Shown: one piece after another, positions 47,513 through 59,517 of the stretch
How positions within the stretch are numbered: position 1 is the first letter of the stretch
How the letters are laid out: every line of letters starts with the position of its first letter
Assembly (NCBI GenBank): GCA_902702965.1
Contig: CACRXP010000175.1
Coordinates: forward strand, 274,627 to 338,626
DNA length: 64,000 nucleotides
Reading direction: 5' to 3'
From: Spirometra erinaceieuropaei
Lineage: Eukaryota > Platyhelminthes > Cestoda > Diphyllobothriidea > Diphyllobothriidae
The notes under the pieces: model-generated
Seen by the model: the letters and a program-made list of their open reading frames with translations, nothing else
The model's database searches: none
What the model was told of the DNA's origin: nothing
Made by a program: the position numbers and the translations under genes

Positions 47513-48339
47513 ATTCGTACGACTCTGGCCATTCTTTTGATTCTAAATTCCTTTCTGCTCTGTCAGACCTGCCTTCCAGGACTCGGTAAGTGTCGACACT
47601 TCTGACTTCAGCGTTTCAGTTAAAGGCATCTCATTAGACCTTTGGCATTAATCTTGCTCAGTCGCTCTTTTGGTAGGTCTATGGAGCTTCCTGTCGTTTT
47701 AGGTGGGGGCTAGCGTGCTTTAACATACCAACCATTATCAGCACTCGGAAAATTTTCATGTCGAATCTTTTTCTGCGTTATTTACACGTCTTCCGTTTTA
47801 GAAAGCAAAGAAAAGTACCCGCGCCAAATCAAGGAATTTATTTGACAGATTTTGTGCAATCTCACGTGGAACGGCTTTCCAGAATCCAAATTGTCCTGCT
47901 CTATGACGAGTTCAGCAAGACGAAATTAATAATGACCTTTAACAGCCCCGGATATTCTGACGACTGCGTTTTCAAGAAAAGCGTCCCTCAAGGTGGATTC
48001 GAACAGTTTTCCTGTGAGATCACTTTATCTGCCGCCACTATATTTTTTAAGAGAACGGCAAATCCCTTTGTTGAGACATACACGCACTTGGAGACATTGG
48101 AACTAAACGTATTCAACGTCAGCGCAATTGCCGAAGTTAACCTCCTCTTCTACAAACCTTGGAAGCCCTTCGCAATCCATATTACCCAACTCACATTTAT
48201 CAACCTCTCAGATAAATTACTGAGGAAAGCCGCTAAAAGACATCAAGTATCCGCATGGAAGGTCATGGTCATTTCAAGGGCTCATGCATTTGCTAACTGG
48301 GCATATTTGAAAAAGAATTCACCGCGGTGTTACATTTAA
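47513..48339 (+). pseudogene. Secreted-protein family copy 7 (subfamily IV), damaged but with a long open frame
   Basis: Exon 1 can be read at 47513-47585 (73 nt, LAILLILNSFLLCQTCLPGL, donor GTAAGT), but the codon at the start position is ATT, not ATG, and no in-frame ATG precedes it. Exon 2 starts near 47802 or 47811; KCPR is KYPR, and one base is missing just after it, which breaks the frame. From there the frame is open to the stop at 48339, across the place where paralogues have intron 2: AAGAGAACG is followed by GCAAAT instead of a GT donor, and about 30 nt of intron-like sequence now read through. DDC, FSCEIT, the NVS sequon and the terminal NSPRCYI remain. AATAAA is at 48466-48471. CCAAT at 47425-47429 and TATAAC at 47450 survive. 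I call it damaged because of the start and frameshift. Confidence 0.72.
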
Positions 48340-48577
48340 TGATTGTGTGATTCCGTTTTCCGGTATATTTCTGGAACCAGTATCTTTGTGAAACCCGTTG
48401 TCTGAGTGTAGGTGAGTTTAGAAGCTGATTCTTGGACGGTTGCAAGAAAGAAGATGATAAAAGAAAATAAATATTTGAATTTGGTCACTTGTTCTGTACT
48501 TGTATGTTGAGCACAATCGCGGCAAAGTCGGTTAAGTCAGTAAACCATCACACCAGTCTAGCTTAGACTGTCTGCCG

Positions 48578-48760
48578 TTGGTCGAGCAGATGAGCTGTCT
48601 CTGTTGGCAGTTAACTGATCTTTTTCAGAGCACGAGCTCCCTTTCGACCATTAGACGCTCTTTGTCAAAGTCCAGAGGTCGGATTGCGCGCCAACGGAAG
48701 AGGACCCTGCACCCAGTTGATGACTCAGCCAGAGGCCACATCGATCTGTCTCACGTTTAA
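48578..48760 (+). repeat. PLE-tail-like relic downstream of copy 7
   Basis: Diverged counterpart of the 18.9-kb relic, ending HPVDDSARGHIDLSHV. Its position relative to the family copy is the same, which supports duplication of a unit of at least 1.2 kb. Confidence 0.4.
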
Positions 48761-48799
48761 GCAGTGCCGCTATAATCTGCAGATCATTGGCATCCTTCT

Positions 48800-50270
48800 G
48801 ATCTACCTGATCGATCTATGTCTACACCATGTACGATGAGCACGTACACCTCTCGCGTCTGACTTGTGTTCTTTAACAAAATGTTCCCTTACGACCATTT
48901 GTATCCTTGATTTACACGGATAAAAATGCTCTCATCTTCTCAAAGCCGAAATATCGTTTCACTCCAGATGGGCCAGCTGCACTCTCTGGACATTTTTAGA
49001 ATGCGAAGAATGCATGAAGAGCACGACACAAAAACAGGAACCCACCATATTCCGCCAGGATTGCGCCTAATTCTAGGACAATTCGGGTTGACGTTATGGT
49101 TACTTTTAGGTTCAGCGCAAGCCCACGCCAATCTTTAGCTTATCTCGAACTTTTACAAAATCACGTGCTTTGCGCGGATAGAGGGTGCTCCCATTCCTGA
49201 GTCTTACTAGGCAATGTCTGTCAATTTCCGGAAATTCGATTTTTCAGTCCCACGCAGTGCTTTGTCGTCATTCCACTGGTCGACCGTGACAATTAAATGA
49301 ACCTGAATAGAAACCAGCACTTACAGATCATCTTGATGTCAGTCTAAACACGGTGAAACAATGACACCTTAAGTGGCCACATAGGAGTGTTGTTTGTGCA
49401 AAAGCCCTGTTCTGTCTGTTGCAGTTACAAATCTCGCACAGCAAAGTATTGAAGCGGAAAAGTATTTCTTCTGAACCTTTGATAAAACAAGTCAGCTAAC
49501 CTACTAGATATCCTCAGTGCCGTTTGTCCACCCAACATAGTTGGCTAACGCACACCGCGGGACATATTTGTACCAGTAGTCTCTTGCGCAAACATCAAGG
49601 ACTTCAAGGTAACAGGGAAACTATTTACCGCAGAAATGATGGAAGACATCATATAGTTGCTCAAGCGTTAGGAACTGACACCCTAGTTAGGGTGAGTACA
49701 AGTTGCGCTAGTAAATATATCCTTGATTCAGCAAATAGAACCCACATTTTCCCCAGCTTAACATGTGGTTCTGACCATAGTGTTCGAGAGAAAATGCACA
49801 AAATATTGCAATTTAATGAAGCCAGGGAATTTTCGGAATTTTGGATGGGGCAGCACATTTGGATTTTCGGGTGTTCGGGGATAATCTTCATGCTCACATG
49901 CTTCCTAGAATGAAGAGTTCAGGTAATGAAATAACAAGAAAAAATGGCGTATGTACAAAAACAAAGCCGTTCCAGGTGGGCCTATTTTTCAAGTTGTTTC
50001 AAAAGACCTCTGATTGCGATTAGAACGCTAAGATCAAAACTAGTCTAAGGGGTTGAAGCTAACAGCAGGATTGAAAACACGCCTTCTCAAAATGCCTGTT
50101 CATCTGCCCTTTGGCAGTATTTGGTTCCAAGTTGCATTTGCATCCGGGATCGCATTACGGTTGCAAATGATACTCTGGATTTCTTGGTTTGCGCGTGAAG
50201 TTGAGCTGTTTGGAAGAGGGTTTAGAACGTATTTCGTAGAAAACTCCATCTATTCCCCAAACGGCCTATT
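48800..50270. other. No gene seen
   Basis: Mixed-composition intergenic sequence between copy 7 and the inverted TIR element. Open frames of up to 129 codons lack motifs. Confidence 0.4.
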
Positions 50271-52166
50271 TACAGTACGTGACCTATCTCGTGAAATCTG
50301 AAACGGAAACCGTTTAGAAAATTTTCGGACGCCTTTAACGTGGCGCATTTTGTTCGCTCACCCACATCCTTCAATGAAATGTCCTTTTCTTGTTTAAAAA
50401 TTGTGTTTTCGTAATTATATCAAGGGAAATATCAGTAAAATCTTAGCGAAAATAGAATTTATAATACATTCGCGCACTTTCCTATGCTAATACATGTCCT
50501 AAACTTTAGGTACGCATCTGAGCGACTTTTTCATTGAAAGGATAGTAATTTGCCCGCGAGAGTTTCAATAAACAAATTTTGCTGGACTATAAATTTTATT
50601 TCATGTCCGGTGTTGACGAGGGTAATCAATCTCCAAATGCAAAGGTTATTTTAAAAAACAAGATGTTTTATCAATTCCTTAATGTCAAATTAGCATATCT
50701 GTGCGAATTGGTGCCCTAAAGTGCAACAATAACGCAGATAGAGATTCCTTCGCTTACGTCGGCTAAAAAAACTTTTCTGCTTGGAAACGTCTACCTGATG
50801 TCACATAGTTGACCTCCACTGAATGGTCATTCCCAGCTTTAAACATATGACACACTAGTTTTCTAGCACTTGGCTTCTGTACATACTTTTTTCGGAAAAA
50901 GAGCGACCAAAACACTTTAAGTCTCATCAAATTATCAGTATTTGTATGAGCGCTCTGCGGTGGATTCATAATCGAAGAAGGGAATCTAAAACTAGCAAAA
51001 TCGGTGGAAATGGCCTCAATGTGTAGAAAAAAACATGTTCTTGCGTTTACGGTAGAAACATATCAGCATTACTTGGGAACATGAAAGAAACCGTCAAATA
51101 TGTCAAATTTTTCTTGGCCTCGCCGTGCAAAAATGCAAAGTTTGCAGAGATCCGTCGACGGAGTGCAGTCACGAAGTACTTTTTAAGAGGTAACTTATTA
51201 AGGAAAATTTTCTTACTGATCCAAGGCACACTCATTGGTGACATTCGTTGTAGACAGCCATTTTTCTCAAAAAAACAAGGTTGATGTTTAATTGAGTCCA
51301 CACACGTGACCCAAACCAACATCTTCGTGAAAATGAGCGCCTAAACACTCACTAGCTTGGTAAACGCCTTCAAAGACAATGTTATTTTACAGTTATCAGC
51401 AGGCAGGTAGTTCAGAATCTGTCTTTATAGCTGATGGGGCGAAAACACTGAAAATCATGAACTATTCAGCAAAATTTGGAGGCCGATCTGAAACTCAACG
51501 TAATATAAAACGAAAGAAAACTATAAATTAATTCAACGTGAGAAAAGTTCTCTCTATAAACACCAAATGGTATGTTTGCGATTACGCTTGCCAGTTCTAT
51601 TTTAATTTATTTGGCACTGACCAGGTCTCACGGCATGTCACTATACGACAACTTTTGATCGGAGACATCAAGCAAATCCAGTTTGTCTTGTTAAATCTCA
51701 TCTCATTAACTGAGAACACTGGGGGATAACACAATACGCTAGAAAACTGTTTTCTAATCTACACTCGGATTCTAGGCAGTTGGCAAACCGTCATATATGA
51801 AGTCGTACTACTTATTAAACGATACTTAGGTGTAAAATTGACTGAAACGCTGTTATTAGACGTGAGTTTATATCTACTTTCATATTTACTACGTGTTTGG
51901 TAAGAGAATACATTATATACATCTTAAAACAAACTTTACTTAATTAAAGCCGTTGCAGAAGTTTTCGTGATATTGAGCGTTTCAAAATAAATCGACATTT
52001 CTAAACAACGAAGCACTGCCTAATGTATCTCTTTTGTGTCTTAAATTCTTTTAAAATAGCCCTTCATTAACATGCACATTTGACTCATGAATTCGTGTCG
52101 GTTTGCTAGTGATTGGCAAACACTTATAAATTTTGACACATTTCATGAGTTATTCACCCACTTTAT
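50271..52166. mobile_element. TIR element, long form, inverted relative to the 40-kb copy
   Basis: Begins TACAGTACGTGACCTATCTC and runs as the reverse complement of 40353-42081; for example the stretch around 50520-50600 matches 41760-41840 inverted. The other end (TTTCATGAGTTATTCACCCAC) is diverged. It lies upstream of gene copy 8. Confidence 0.58.
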
Positions 52167-52169
52167 ATT

Positions 52170-52560
52170 CACACTCACTATACAAAATGCATCTGCCTGT
52201 CCAAAACCAACTTCCTTCCAATTTAAAATTGAAAGAAGACTTCGTTTTTTTATATTAACAAAAAGGGAATATTTTATGCATGATATCTATGAAATATAGT
52301 TGAGTCTTTAAGAGCAGCGAAAATCATTGAAAAAATGCATACTTCTTAAGTAGCCATTTTCTACGGAGTAAGGTTTTTTGGATGCAGCTAGTAAGATGTT
52401 TGTTCGAATGCCGGCGTCCTAGGATAATTGAAATTTTATAAAATTATGCTGTATGATGATCGGTTTTACAACCCTCTTAAATTAATCTTTTCGAAACGGA
52501 AACTCATTTCGGAATTTCTGTTGAGATTTCATGAGTGAGCCCGCCTATTCAACCAGTAGA
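52170..52560. mobile_element. Right part of a short-form TIR element upstream of copy 8
   Basis: Resembles the right half of the 29.7-30.7 kb element (GGAATTTCTGTTGAGATTTC then ATGAGTGAGCCCGCC). It follows directly after the inverted long form. Ends about 280 nt before the start of gene copy 8. Confidence 0.42.
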
Positions 52561-52748
52561 TACGTCCTTTGCGAACGTCAACAGCCTATATAACGGCAAG
52601 AAACGAGGAAAAGCGAGCTTCAAGGATCTAAATGCGACGGACACTGGAGTCAAATTTCAACCACCAAGCTCATGGGACGTACACGCCAGTCAATCATTGG
52701 AGACCAACACATATAGATAGATTGCACCATTTTTAGGACGCGGCAGAT

Positions 52749-52780
52749 CCAATAATCGACTCGCATCCAGCAGTATTAAA
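52749..52780 (+). promoter_or_regulatory. CCAAT box and TATA-like element of copy 8
   Basis: CCAAT at 52749-52753 and TATTAAA at 52774-52780, 88 and 63 nt before the ATG at 52837. The same pair occurs upstream of the other copies at nearly the same distances, in sequence otherwise noncoding, so this looks like the shared core promoter. Confidence 0.55.
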
Positions 52781-52836
52781 GTCATATACACCCTAAAGCA
52801 AACATCAGACTTTTAACCGTGGGCGGAGCGTTCACC

Positions 52837-53626
52837 ATGCACATTATTCACATCTTGCTGTTGATTCTCTGCTCGCCTCTTCTTTGCCAGACCTGCTTCC
52901 CACGCCCCTGTACGCGTCGTTGTCCTGCTCAAGTATTTTAGTGAAATTCTGGCATACACCTCATGTATGAGCACAATTATGCCTCGAGAAGTGTACTGTA
53001 CTCTTTCTATTGCATGTTTTTTCTTTTTGAGCAGATAATGAAAAGTGTCCTCGTCACAAACACGGGAGTTATTTGACAGACATTGTGCAGTTCTACGTGG
53101 AAGGGCTTTCTCTAATCAAGATTAGTCTTCTCTATGACGAGTTCAGTCGAACTGTCTTCTGGATGATCTTCAACAGTGGGGGCTTATCTGATGATTGCGT
53201 TTTCAAGAAGATATTCCGCGAGGGTGATTTCTCACAGTTTTCTTGCAAGATTACTTTTCCCGTCGTTACTATTCAGGTTCACAGAGAGGTAAGTATGAAG
53301 AGTGTTCTGTTCATTGACGTACGAATATTAATAATCCCTATTTTTGACAGAGCCCCGTCCTCGGAACATATGCCGCCCTTGACGTAATGGACCATGAACT
53401 GAACAATGTTAGCTCAAACGCAGAATTTAATCTCTATTTCAAGTACCAGAAAGCTTTCATCGTCCATATTGTCAAGCTTACCTTCACAAATCTCTATGAG
53501 AATCTTGTGAGAAAGGCAGCAGTAAAAAACGAAACATCGCATCGGCTGAGGACGATTATTTCGAAGGTTCAAACATTGGCCGGGTGGGCCTACTTGCAGC
53601 ACAATACGGTCAGGTGCTTTGTTTGA
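52837..53626 (+). CDS. Secreted-protein family copy 8 (subfamily III), intact, three exons
   Basis: The cleanest member. Exon 1 at 52837-52909 (73 nt) encodes MHIIHILLLILCSPLLC then QTCFPRP, a typical signal peptide, with donor GTACGC in phase 1. Exon 2 at 53035-53288 (254 nt) follows acceptor TTGAGCAG and reads YNEKCPRHKHGSYLTDIVQ, then DDCVFKK and FSCKITFPV, with donor GTAAGT in phase 0. Exon 3 at 53351-53626 (276 nt) follows TTTTTGACAG, has the NVS sequon and ends WAYLQHNTVRCFV. Total 603 nt, 200 residues. CCAAT at 52749 and TATTAAA at 52774 precede the ATG, and AATAAA is at 53737-53742, 111 nt past the stop. The mature protein would be about 180 residues with conserved cysteines, so a secreted disulphide-bonded protein is likely. 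No known family recognised. Confidence 0.85.
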
Positions 53627-53736
53627 GTAAAATGCCCAGCATCATATTTTTTTCGTTCTCCTTTTCAACGACTGGCTTTGGCCATGTGGTGGTAAAACGC
53701 TGTTCCTGGATTGCTCATTATGGCTTAAATTGACGA

Positions 53737-53742
53737 AATAAA
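53737..53742 (+). terminator. Polyadenylation signal of copy 8
   Basis: AATAAA 111 nt downstream of the stop codon of the intact 53-kb gene. Placement is typical for an animal 3' end with a short untranslated region. Confidence 0.5.
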
Positions 53743-54886
53743 ATCTCGTTTGCGGCATACTCCTTCTATTTTCTGCTTTGAGCCCATTTGCGGTGAAACA
53801 GCTTGTATTTGTGGAACCTATGATGCGGCCAGGTGTTTCTCGCCGAAGGTGTACGACGGCATTTGCGTTAGATGGTATCCTACGTGAAATGCGAGTAAAT
53901 TAACCAGAAGTCTTCCATCAAACGGAAACCGATGAAAGCGCACCGACGAAAACTCTCAAGTAATAATAAAGTACAGCTAATAGGAGCTTTAGTAAATTTG
54001 AATAATTTGGCTTATCTGATTGTGGAAAACACAACGGCCTGGGAGGGTTTCGAACCCCCGAGAACTAGGGAACGGCTTGACTGTGGCCATTGTTCCGACT
54101 TGATACAAATGTGATTGAACTCACGACTGATGATCGGATTCTCGCAGATTAAGTGGCTGGATAGTTGGTTATACCCAGGCCTTATCCATACGTTCGGGGG
54201 TTACGATCCCATCCTGACCTCCTTCTTTTCCATAATTGGGTTAAATAAACGACAGTAAGTTATATGAAAAGAGAATGCAGTTAGACTGATACAGTATTGT
54301 TTCGGGATTATTCTGCCTTCACTCAGACAATCAAAATCCTGACTATCATTTGGTGCCGGAAATGCAAACATGCGCCTGTACGCGGCGCAAACGGTCAAGA
54401 GGCGGGATCTAGCGGATGGGTCATAAGCAATTTATCTAAACAATGTTCATCAGTGTCATGTCATTTGCCCTTCTACTTCGCTGCACACTTGGGCATTTAT
54501 TCAATTGGAACGAACATCCACCGAGGGTAGAATAAACCCGTAACAGTACTCTATCAACCTGCTTGCCTTTTCTATCGTTCTTCTGATTTCTATTACTACA
54601 ACTTGGCCTACTTCGACTTGTTTGTTATCTCCGTCAACCATACAGGGCTCGTTCCCTTCGGAAAGCCGATTAACTGGTGCGGATCCATTAAGGATTGTGC
54701 ATTGAAAGCAATATAATGTCGATCAAAATTGATCATTTTTCCAAGAGCACCTTTTCGGATGCGCAGTAATTGCGTTCGACAAATGACTGCCAAAATGATG
54801 TTCATTATCTCCAGACTGTCGATGCACGTATCAACACAATCACAAACATGTTTCCTCCCGTGCACTTCATTTTGTTGTAAAAGGTG

Positions 54887-55450
54887 TACAGTTAGTGACC
54901 TAACTCATGAGATTTGTCGACATTTACGAATGATTGTCAATCACTCGCAATCCGACACCATTTCATGAGTCCAATGTTTTGTCATGTGAATTAAACATAT
55001 GTTTTGAGGAATTAAAAAAACATAAAAAATTACCAAAGGAAGTAGTAAGTCTTTAAGAAATGCCAATTTATTTTACATCAGCGCAATATCTCGAAAACGT
55101 CAGTAATGGCTGTAATTTAGTAAACTTCGTTTTTGAATGTATATAATGTACTTTCATACAAATAACGTAATAAATATGAAAGTAGAAACAGAATGACGTC
55201 TAATAATCGTGTTTCAGTGATGGTTACATCTGAATATCGTTTAATAATTAGTGTGACTTCATATATGACGGTTTGTCGACTGTTTACATGCTGAGTGTGG
55301 ATCCCAAAACAGTTTGCTCGGGTTTCATGGTATTCTTGACTCCTTTGAGTTAAATGAGACGGGGTTCAACGGGCGTAACTGGAGTTTGCTTTATTTCACC
55401 GATAGAGAATTCGTAGAAACAAAAGTTTTCAAGTTGCAGTCAAGGTTTTC
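54887..55450. mobile_element. Left part of a long-form TIR element, truncated
   Basis: Begins TACAGTTAGTGACCTAACTC and follows the 40-kb element for about 550 nt (for example GCGCAATATCTCGAAAACGTC region), then diverges. No right end is seen. Shorter internal pieces of the same element occur at 26.82-26.92 kb and 28.96-29.6 kb. Confidence 0.52.
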
Positions 55451-57370
55451 GAAAGTCCGACCGATTCCCTAGATGCTACCTCAATGGCACTTCATCGGAG
55501 GTGCTCATGAAGGCCATCCAGGATGCATCTCCTCCCACTTAGTATGCGGGAATACTGGGTGTGATTTTTATTCAGATAGTTTGGATGAGATTTTAATACG
55601 AGTTATCCATTGTGGTTGTTATATCCTAGATTGGCCTGGAGCGCCTGGAAGTCTCTGTTTCGTTCCCCTCTGCTCATGTATGCTGCCGAAAATCCTGAAA
55701 AGAGGTCTCTTTACCAAACTGCGACAAAGCTCGTCTCCAGAGTTATCATTTTCTTTTTCAAATGTTTTCAAAATTAACATACGGTGGATGTGTTGTCCCT
55801 CTTAAAGGTCAATTAATATACTGGAATGCATTTTCGCTTTAAGAAACGTAAACATAAGTGCGGCTGTAACAATGATGACCCTGTAGCCGAATTCCCGAGA
55901 TAGTTCAGTCATATCAGGATGCCATTTTTTGAGCAAGCTTCTTTCTTACCGCCGAGCGAAAACTGTGTTTGGTAAAAAGTTGCCGCCCGATAAGTTTACA
56001 TTTTTCTCATTGATAAGTGACGAAAAATCGAAATTAACATATCACCACAATTTTAACATTTACGTATTGATTGCAATTGAGGCAAAGTTGATTTACGTAC
56101 AACGGATAAGCATGCGTGGACGCACGATCATGATGACACTCGCTCCAAGGTCATGAGCATATTTCTCGCCAACACATCAAATTTATGACTATATCAACAA
56201 ACATACCAATACATCAACAGCTATAGGAAGCCAGGGATTCAGATCAATTTTCCGACTGATGTGATTTAACTCTGAATCGCAATGGCATTGTTCCTTATGC
56301 TTGACGCAGTTCCGTTCTCATAGTTTATGGAAAAAACTAAGCACAGACCACATGGCTATCGTTTCACTGCCTACAAAATCGTTGCTATTTCTTCATTGGC
56401 ATTGCCTGTGCACTAATTGTTACCGATTTTTCAAAATTTCCTTTCAGCAGTTGATGCCTTTTGAGGATAGGAAGGGGAGAGATGTGTTGCTCTGTTTAAA
56501 AAAACCAAAGTTTAGGCGCCGTCTACGAGGTCATTGTTCAGGAATGTGAGGATGCAGTGTGACGCGCGCCTCATCCCGTCCAGAATCTTAGGCATTCATC
56601 ATTTTTGTTGAAACGAAGCATAATTTGTGTCCTCTAATGGACTATTGTACGCAGTCAAATATTTGCAGTTGCATTGATCCTTCTATTTCGGCCGGTAAGT
56701 GATCAAACAGTCCAGCTTTAAGAGCATATTGATTTGCATCTTTATTCCCCACATCTTTGTCTTCCTCCGACGAGTTACGGTGATAAAACACGTTGCCAGA
56801 AAAATCTGGAAATAGCGATCGCAAAACTGGTCGTTGGTATTAAAGGATTTATGACACAGCATTGAAATTGTGATTATATGCGCTAAACCCAGGCCTGATG
56901 CCATACAACTATACCAGTAAAGTAATCAAAAACGAGACAGGTTGCATTTCGTAGAGCAGTATCAAGTGCAGTGCCATAAATACCTACTGTCCGGTGAACC
57001 TCTCTGGCTCTCTACTTGGGCTCGAGGATTTTTATGAATTAGAACTTATAAGAGTCTAAGATGAGGAGACTACGACCTGTAACGTCTTTTATTTTGGTCA
57101 GTGAGCATTTTAATTTAGGTAGAACACTTAGCTGAAATTGAAAACATTTCCTCACACGAGCCTCGCACACTATGGAATTAAGCAAAAAAGCTGGGCCTCA
57201 GTAATGTCTAGTTTCGTATGCTACAACGGCATTCAGATAGCACACTCCCTATGCGTGCATGTCCAGTACCTGAAGACAAGACGTTGTGCACCCAGTGGAC
57301 ATGTTTCCTTTCAGCGATTAAGTGAAGTCATGCAGCATGTCTGTTCCGTCGTGAGTGGCGCCGTAAGTTT
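55450..57370. other. No gene seen
   Basis: Short open frames only (up to 110 codons), none with a known motif or splice-supported extension. Confidence 0.4.
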
Positions 57371-57440
57371 GTGTGTGTGGTGTAGCGGTTTGCATGGCTG
57401 CCTTCCATGGAGACGATCTGTGTTCGACTCCCGACACACG
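57371..57440 (+). repeat. tRNA-Gly-like SINE head
   Basis: GTGTGTGTGGTGTAGCGGTT, GCTGCCTTCCATGGAGAC and GTGTTCGACTCCCGACACAC follow the 36.1-kb head closely, with a better B box (TGTTCGACTCC) but a damaged anticodon stem. An unrelated-looking body of about 200 nt follows. Confidence 0.52.
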
Positions 57441-58250
57441 TGGGCCTCGTTCCTTATTATCCGTTTTCATACTAGGGGCCTTTTTGCAAGCATACTTGAC
57501 GATGGAGAGGGGCTCTTCTGTGCGTCAAGACCTCTGAATGCTTTCGACTCCTGCTTCCACACTGGGAGCATGAGTGGGTTACGCGCAGGCAGGGATGGTT
57601 TGGGCCGTAGAGACGTCTTGAGCGCAAGTGCACCTGAGTAGCAAGACAAAATCGCAGATCTGCGAAAATTGTTTAACTACAGTTGACCCCCGTTATTTGG
57701 GAATGCATCCGTACTGAGAGAGGCGACATAAGGAGGCGGATGTATACACGCAGTTTTTCTGAATTTTGCAATCCTGCCCATCCGTTACACCCAAATCAGG
57801 CAATGATCAGCATTCAACTTGGGCTGAGGCCCAACAGGCGGCCACAGTGAGAAAACTTCTCTAGGTGGGTCGGGTACAACGGGATGGCGGATTTGAGGGG
57901 AAGAACCGGCGGGGTAAAACGCAGAGGGCACTGGATTGACAGCTGGATGTCCAAAAATGTTGGAAATCGCAGAAAAATAATTATTTGTTTTAATGAAGTC
58001 AAAAATACCGCAGGATGGCGCGCAAATAGGGAAAACCGTAGGCAATGCCCAATCGAAGGTGGGCTGGCCGGGGACGTGATGTGATTGGCGGCCGGGGCGA
58101 GTAAACCTAAACCTCCAAGCGGCTAACCAATGGGATCGTTGGCGCAACACTTGAAAGTGGTGTGCACCTGATGGACGGAAATCATACGATGCGCAAGGGG
58201 AACGCGAGGGGACAGCGATGTACTTCGGTTGGGTACTGAACAAACATTAG
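57441..58250. other. GC-richer stretch, no gene called
   Basis: After the SINE head and its body comes a stretch with an open frame of 152 codons on minus (58243-57785). It is proline-rich with no recognisable domain and overlaps a repeat shared with 37.4 kb, so I do not call it a gene. Confidence 0.4.
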
Positions 58251-58795
58251 TACGTAAGGTAGCCGTGATGGAAGACCTGCGGCCGCTTATTTGGCACCGG
58301 CCTATCGCTTTGAGTGGGTGGACGAGGAGTTAACGGTTGAACGAGATGAAGTCGAACTTAATAAATGGCTTTGGAGGTCCACGGAGTTAACAGGCCCATC
58401 CTACATTTGGCTTCCATTGGAGGCGTGATTGCATGGGTGTAACTTGGAATGAAGGTGTTTTAGCCCTTGACCTATCGGCAAGGCGAGCTGTAGGTACGAC
58501 TCGGGTTTCGCTTCCGATGAGCTGGAGTTACAGCCTAGATGTCTGAATGTGTAAACGCGATGTTCCGATGGTCACTCTGAGGAGTGATCCATTTGACGTC
58601 ATTGCGTTCCCGAAAGTTGAGCAACTGCATTTTCAGTAGTCGACTTCAAACTCGTGCCTTTTCGTCACCGAGGGAGATTACGTCGGACATGGCTTCCTCC
58701 TCATCAGGAATTTAGTTTAAAGGGTTTACATGTGAGAACAGGGATCATGGAGTGAGGGTATCAGAAGCTGAATCTGGGTTTCTGTGTTCAGCGAT
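58250..58795. repeat. Inverted copy of 37700-38330 beside the direct duplication
   Basis: Reading 58795 to 58250 on the minus strand matches 37700-38330 on plus (for example CTGATGAGGAGGAAG and CACGCCTCCAATGGAAGCCA). So the flank of the duplicated segment was inverted while the rest was not. A third, diverged copy is at about 281-500. Confidence 0.7.
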
Positions 58796-59517
58796 GGTTG
58801 TTTTTTAGACTTTCAAATCACAGATTAGGGAAACATGTTTGAACTGGTGCTAAAGCTTACTACTGGAAGACAGCAAAGGGATCATTTTGTAGAATTTTCG
58901 GACGACAGCCAACGTCTGGCCAGAACCCTCTCAGTCCTTCTACTCCTCTGCCGCCTCTCCCTCCTTAGGACGCTACCGGCCTTCATCAGGAAAACACCGA
59001 TAACCATGGCATTGGCTGGGGGCATCGAACGGCCACGGAGAGGTCCCGAAGACTATCGCTATGATGCTTTTTCGAAGCTTCGTCGTTTATGCCCGTGTTT
59101 TGTGCTCCCCTCCACGCCCACAAACAGCATTCAGCTGTCATTCAATTGCTTTCAGTCCTTGCTGTAATAACGACTTGGTGGCAGGCGGGATCACGTTAAA
59201 CACGGGGAATTCCCACCCTGAATGGCTCCTACAGCATATCTATTTCTGACCGAACACTATACCCTTCACGCACCAAACCGTGCTCAGCGATTGTGTACGA
59301 TCTTGTCCGGTTTCCGAGACGCATTCAGGCGTCCTCGTCTAAAAGTACTTGCCGGTTTCATCGACATAAACGTATTGGATGAAGTTTAATTAAAGAAAAA
59401 CAGATGTGGAATCCTGGCGAGGCCACAATTTTACTCTTTACACACGGGTCCCACAACTTCCATGTTTAACAACAGATCAGTTAGTACAAGGGGTTGGAGA
59501 AGTGAAACAGACAAGCG

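Noticed and set aside
47758..48339. Copy 7 as a processed (retro) gene
   Set aside because: The upstream intron is retained, there is no poly-A tail, and flanks match the 18-kb copy, so genomic duplication plus internal deletion explains it better.
54040..54090. B-box-like GGTTCGAAACC (minus strand)
   Set aside because: No A box or cloverleaf around it, so no tRNA or SINE can be supported.
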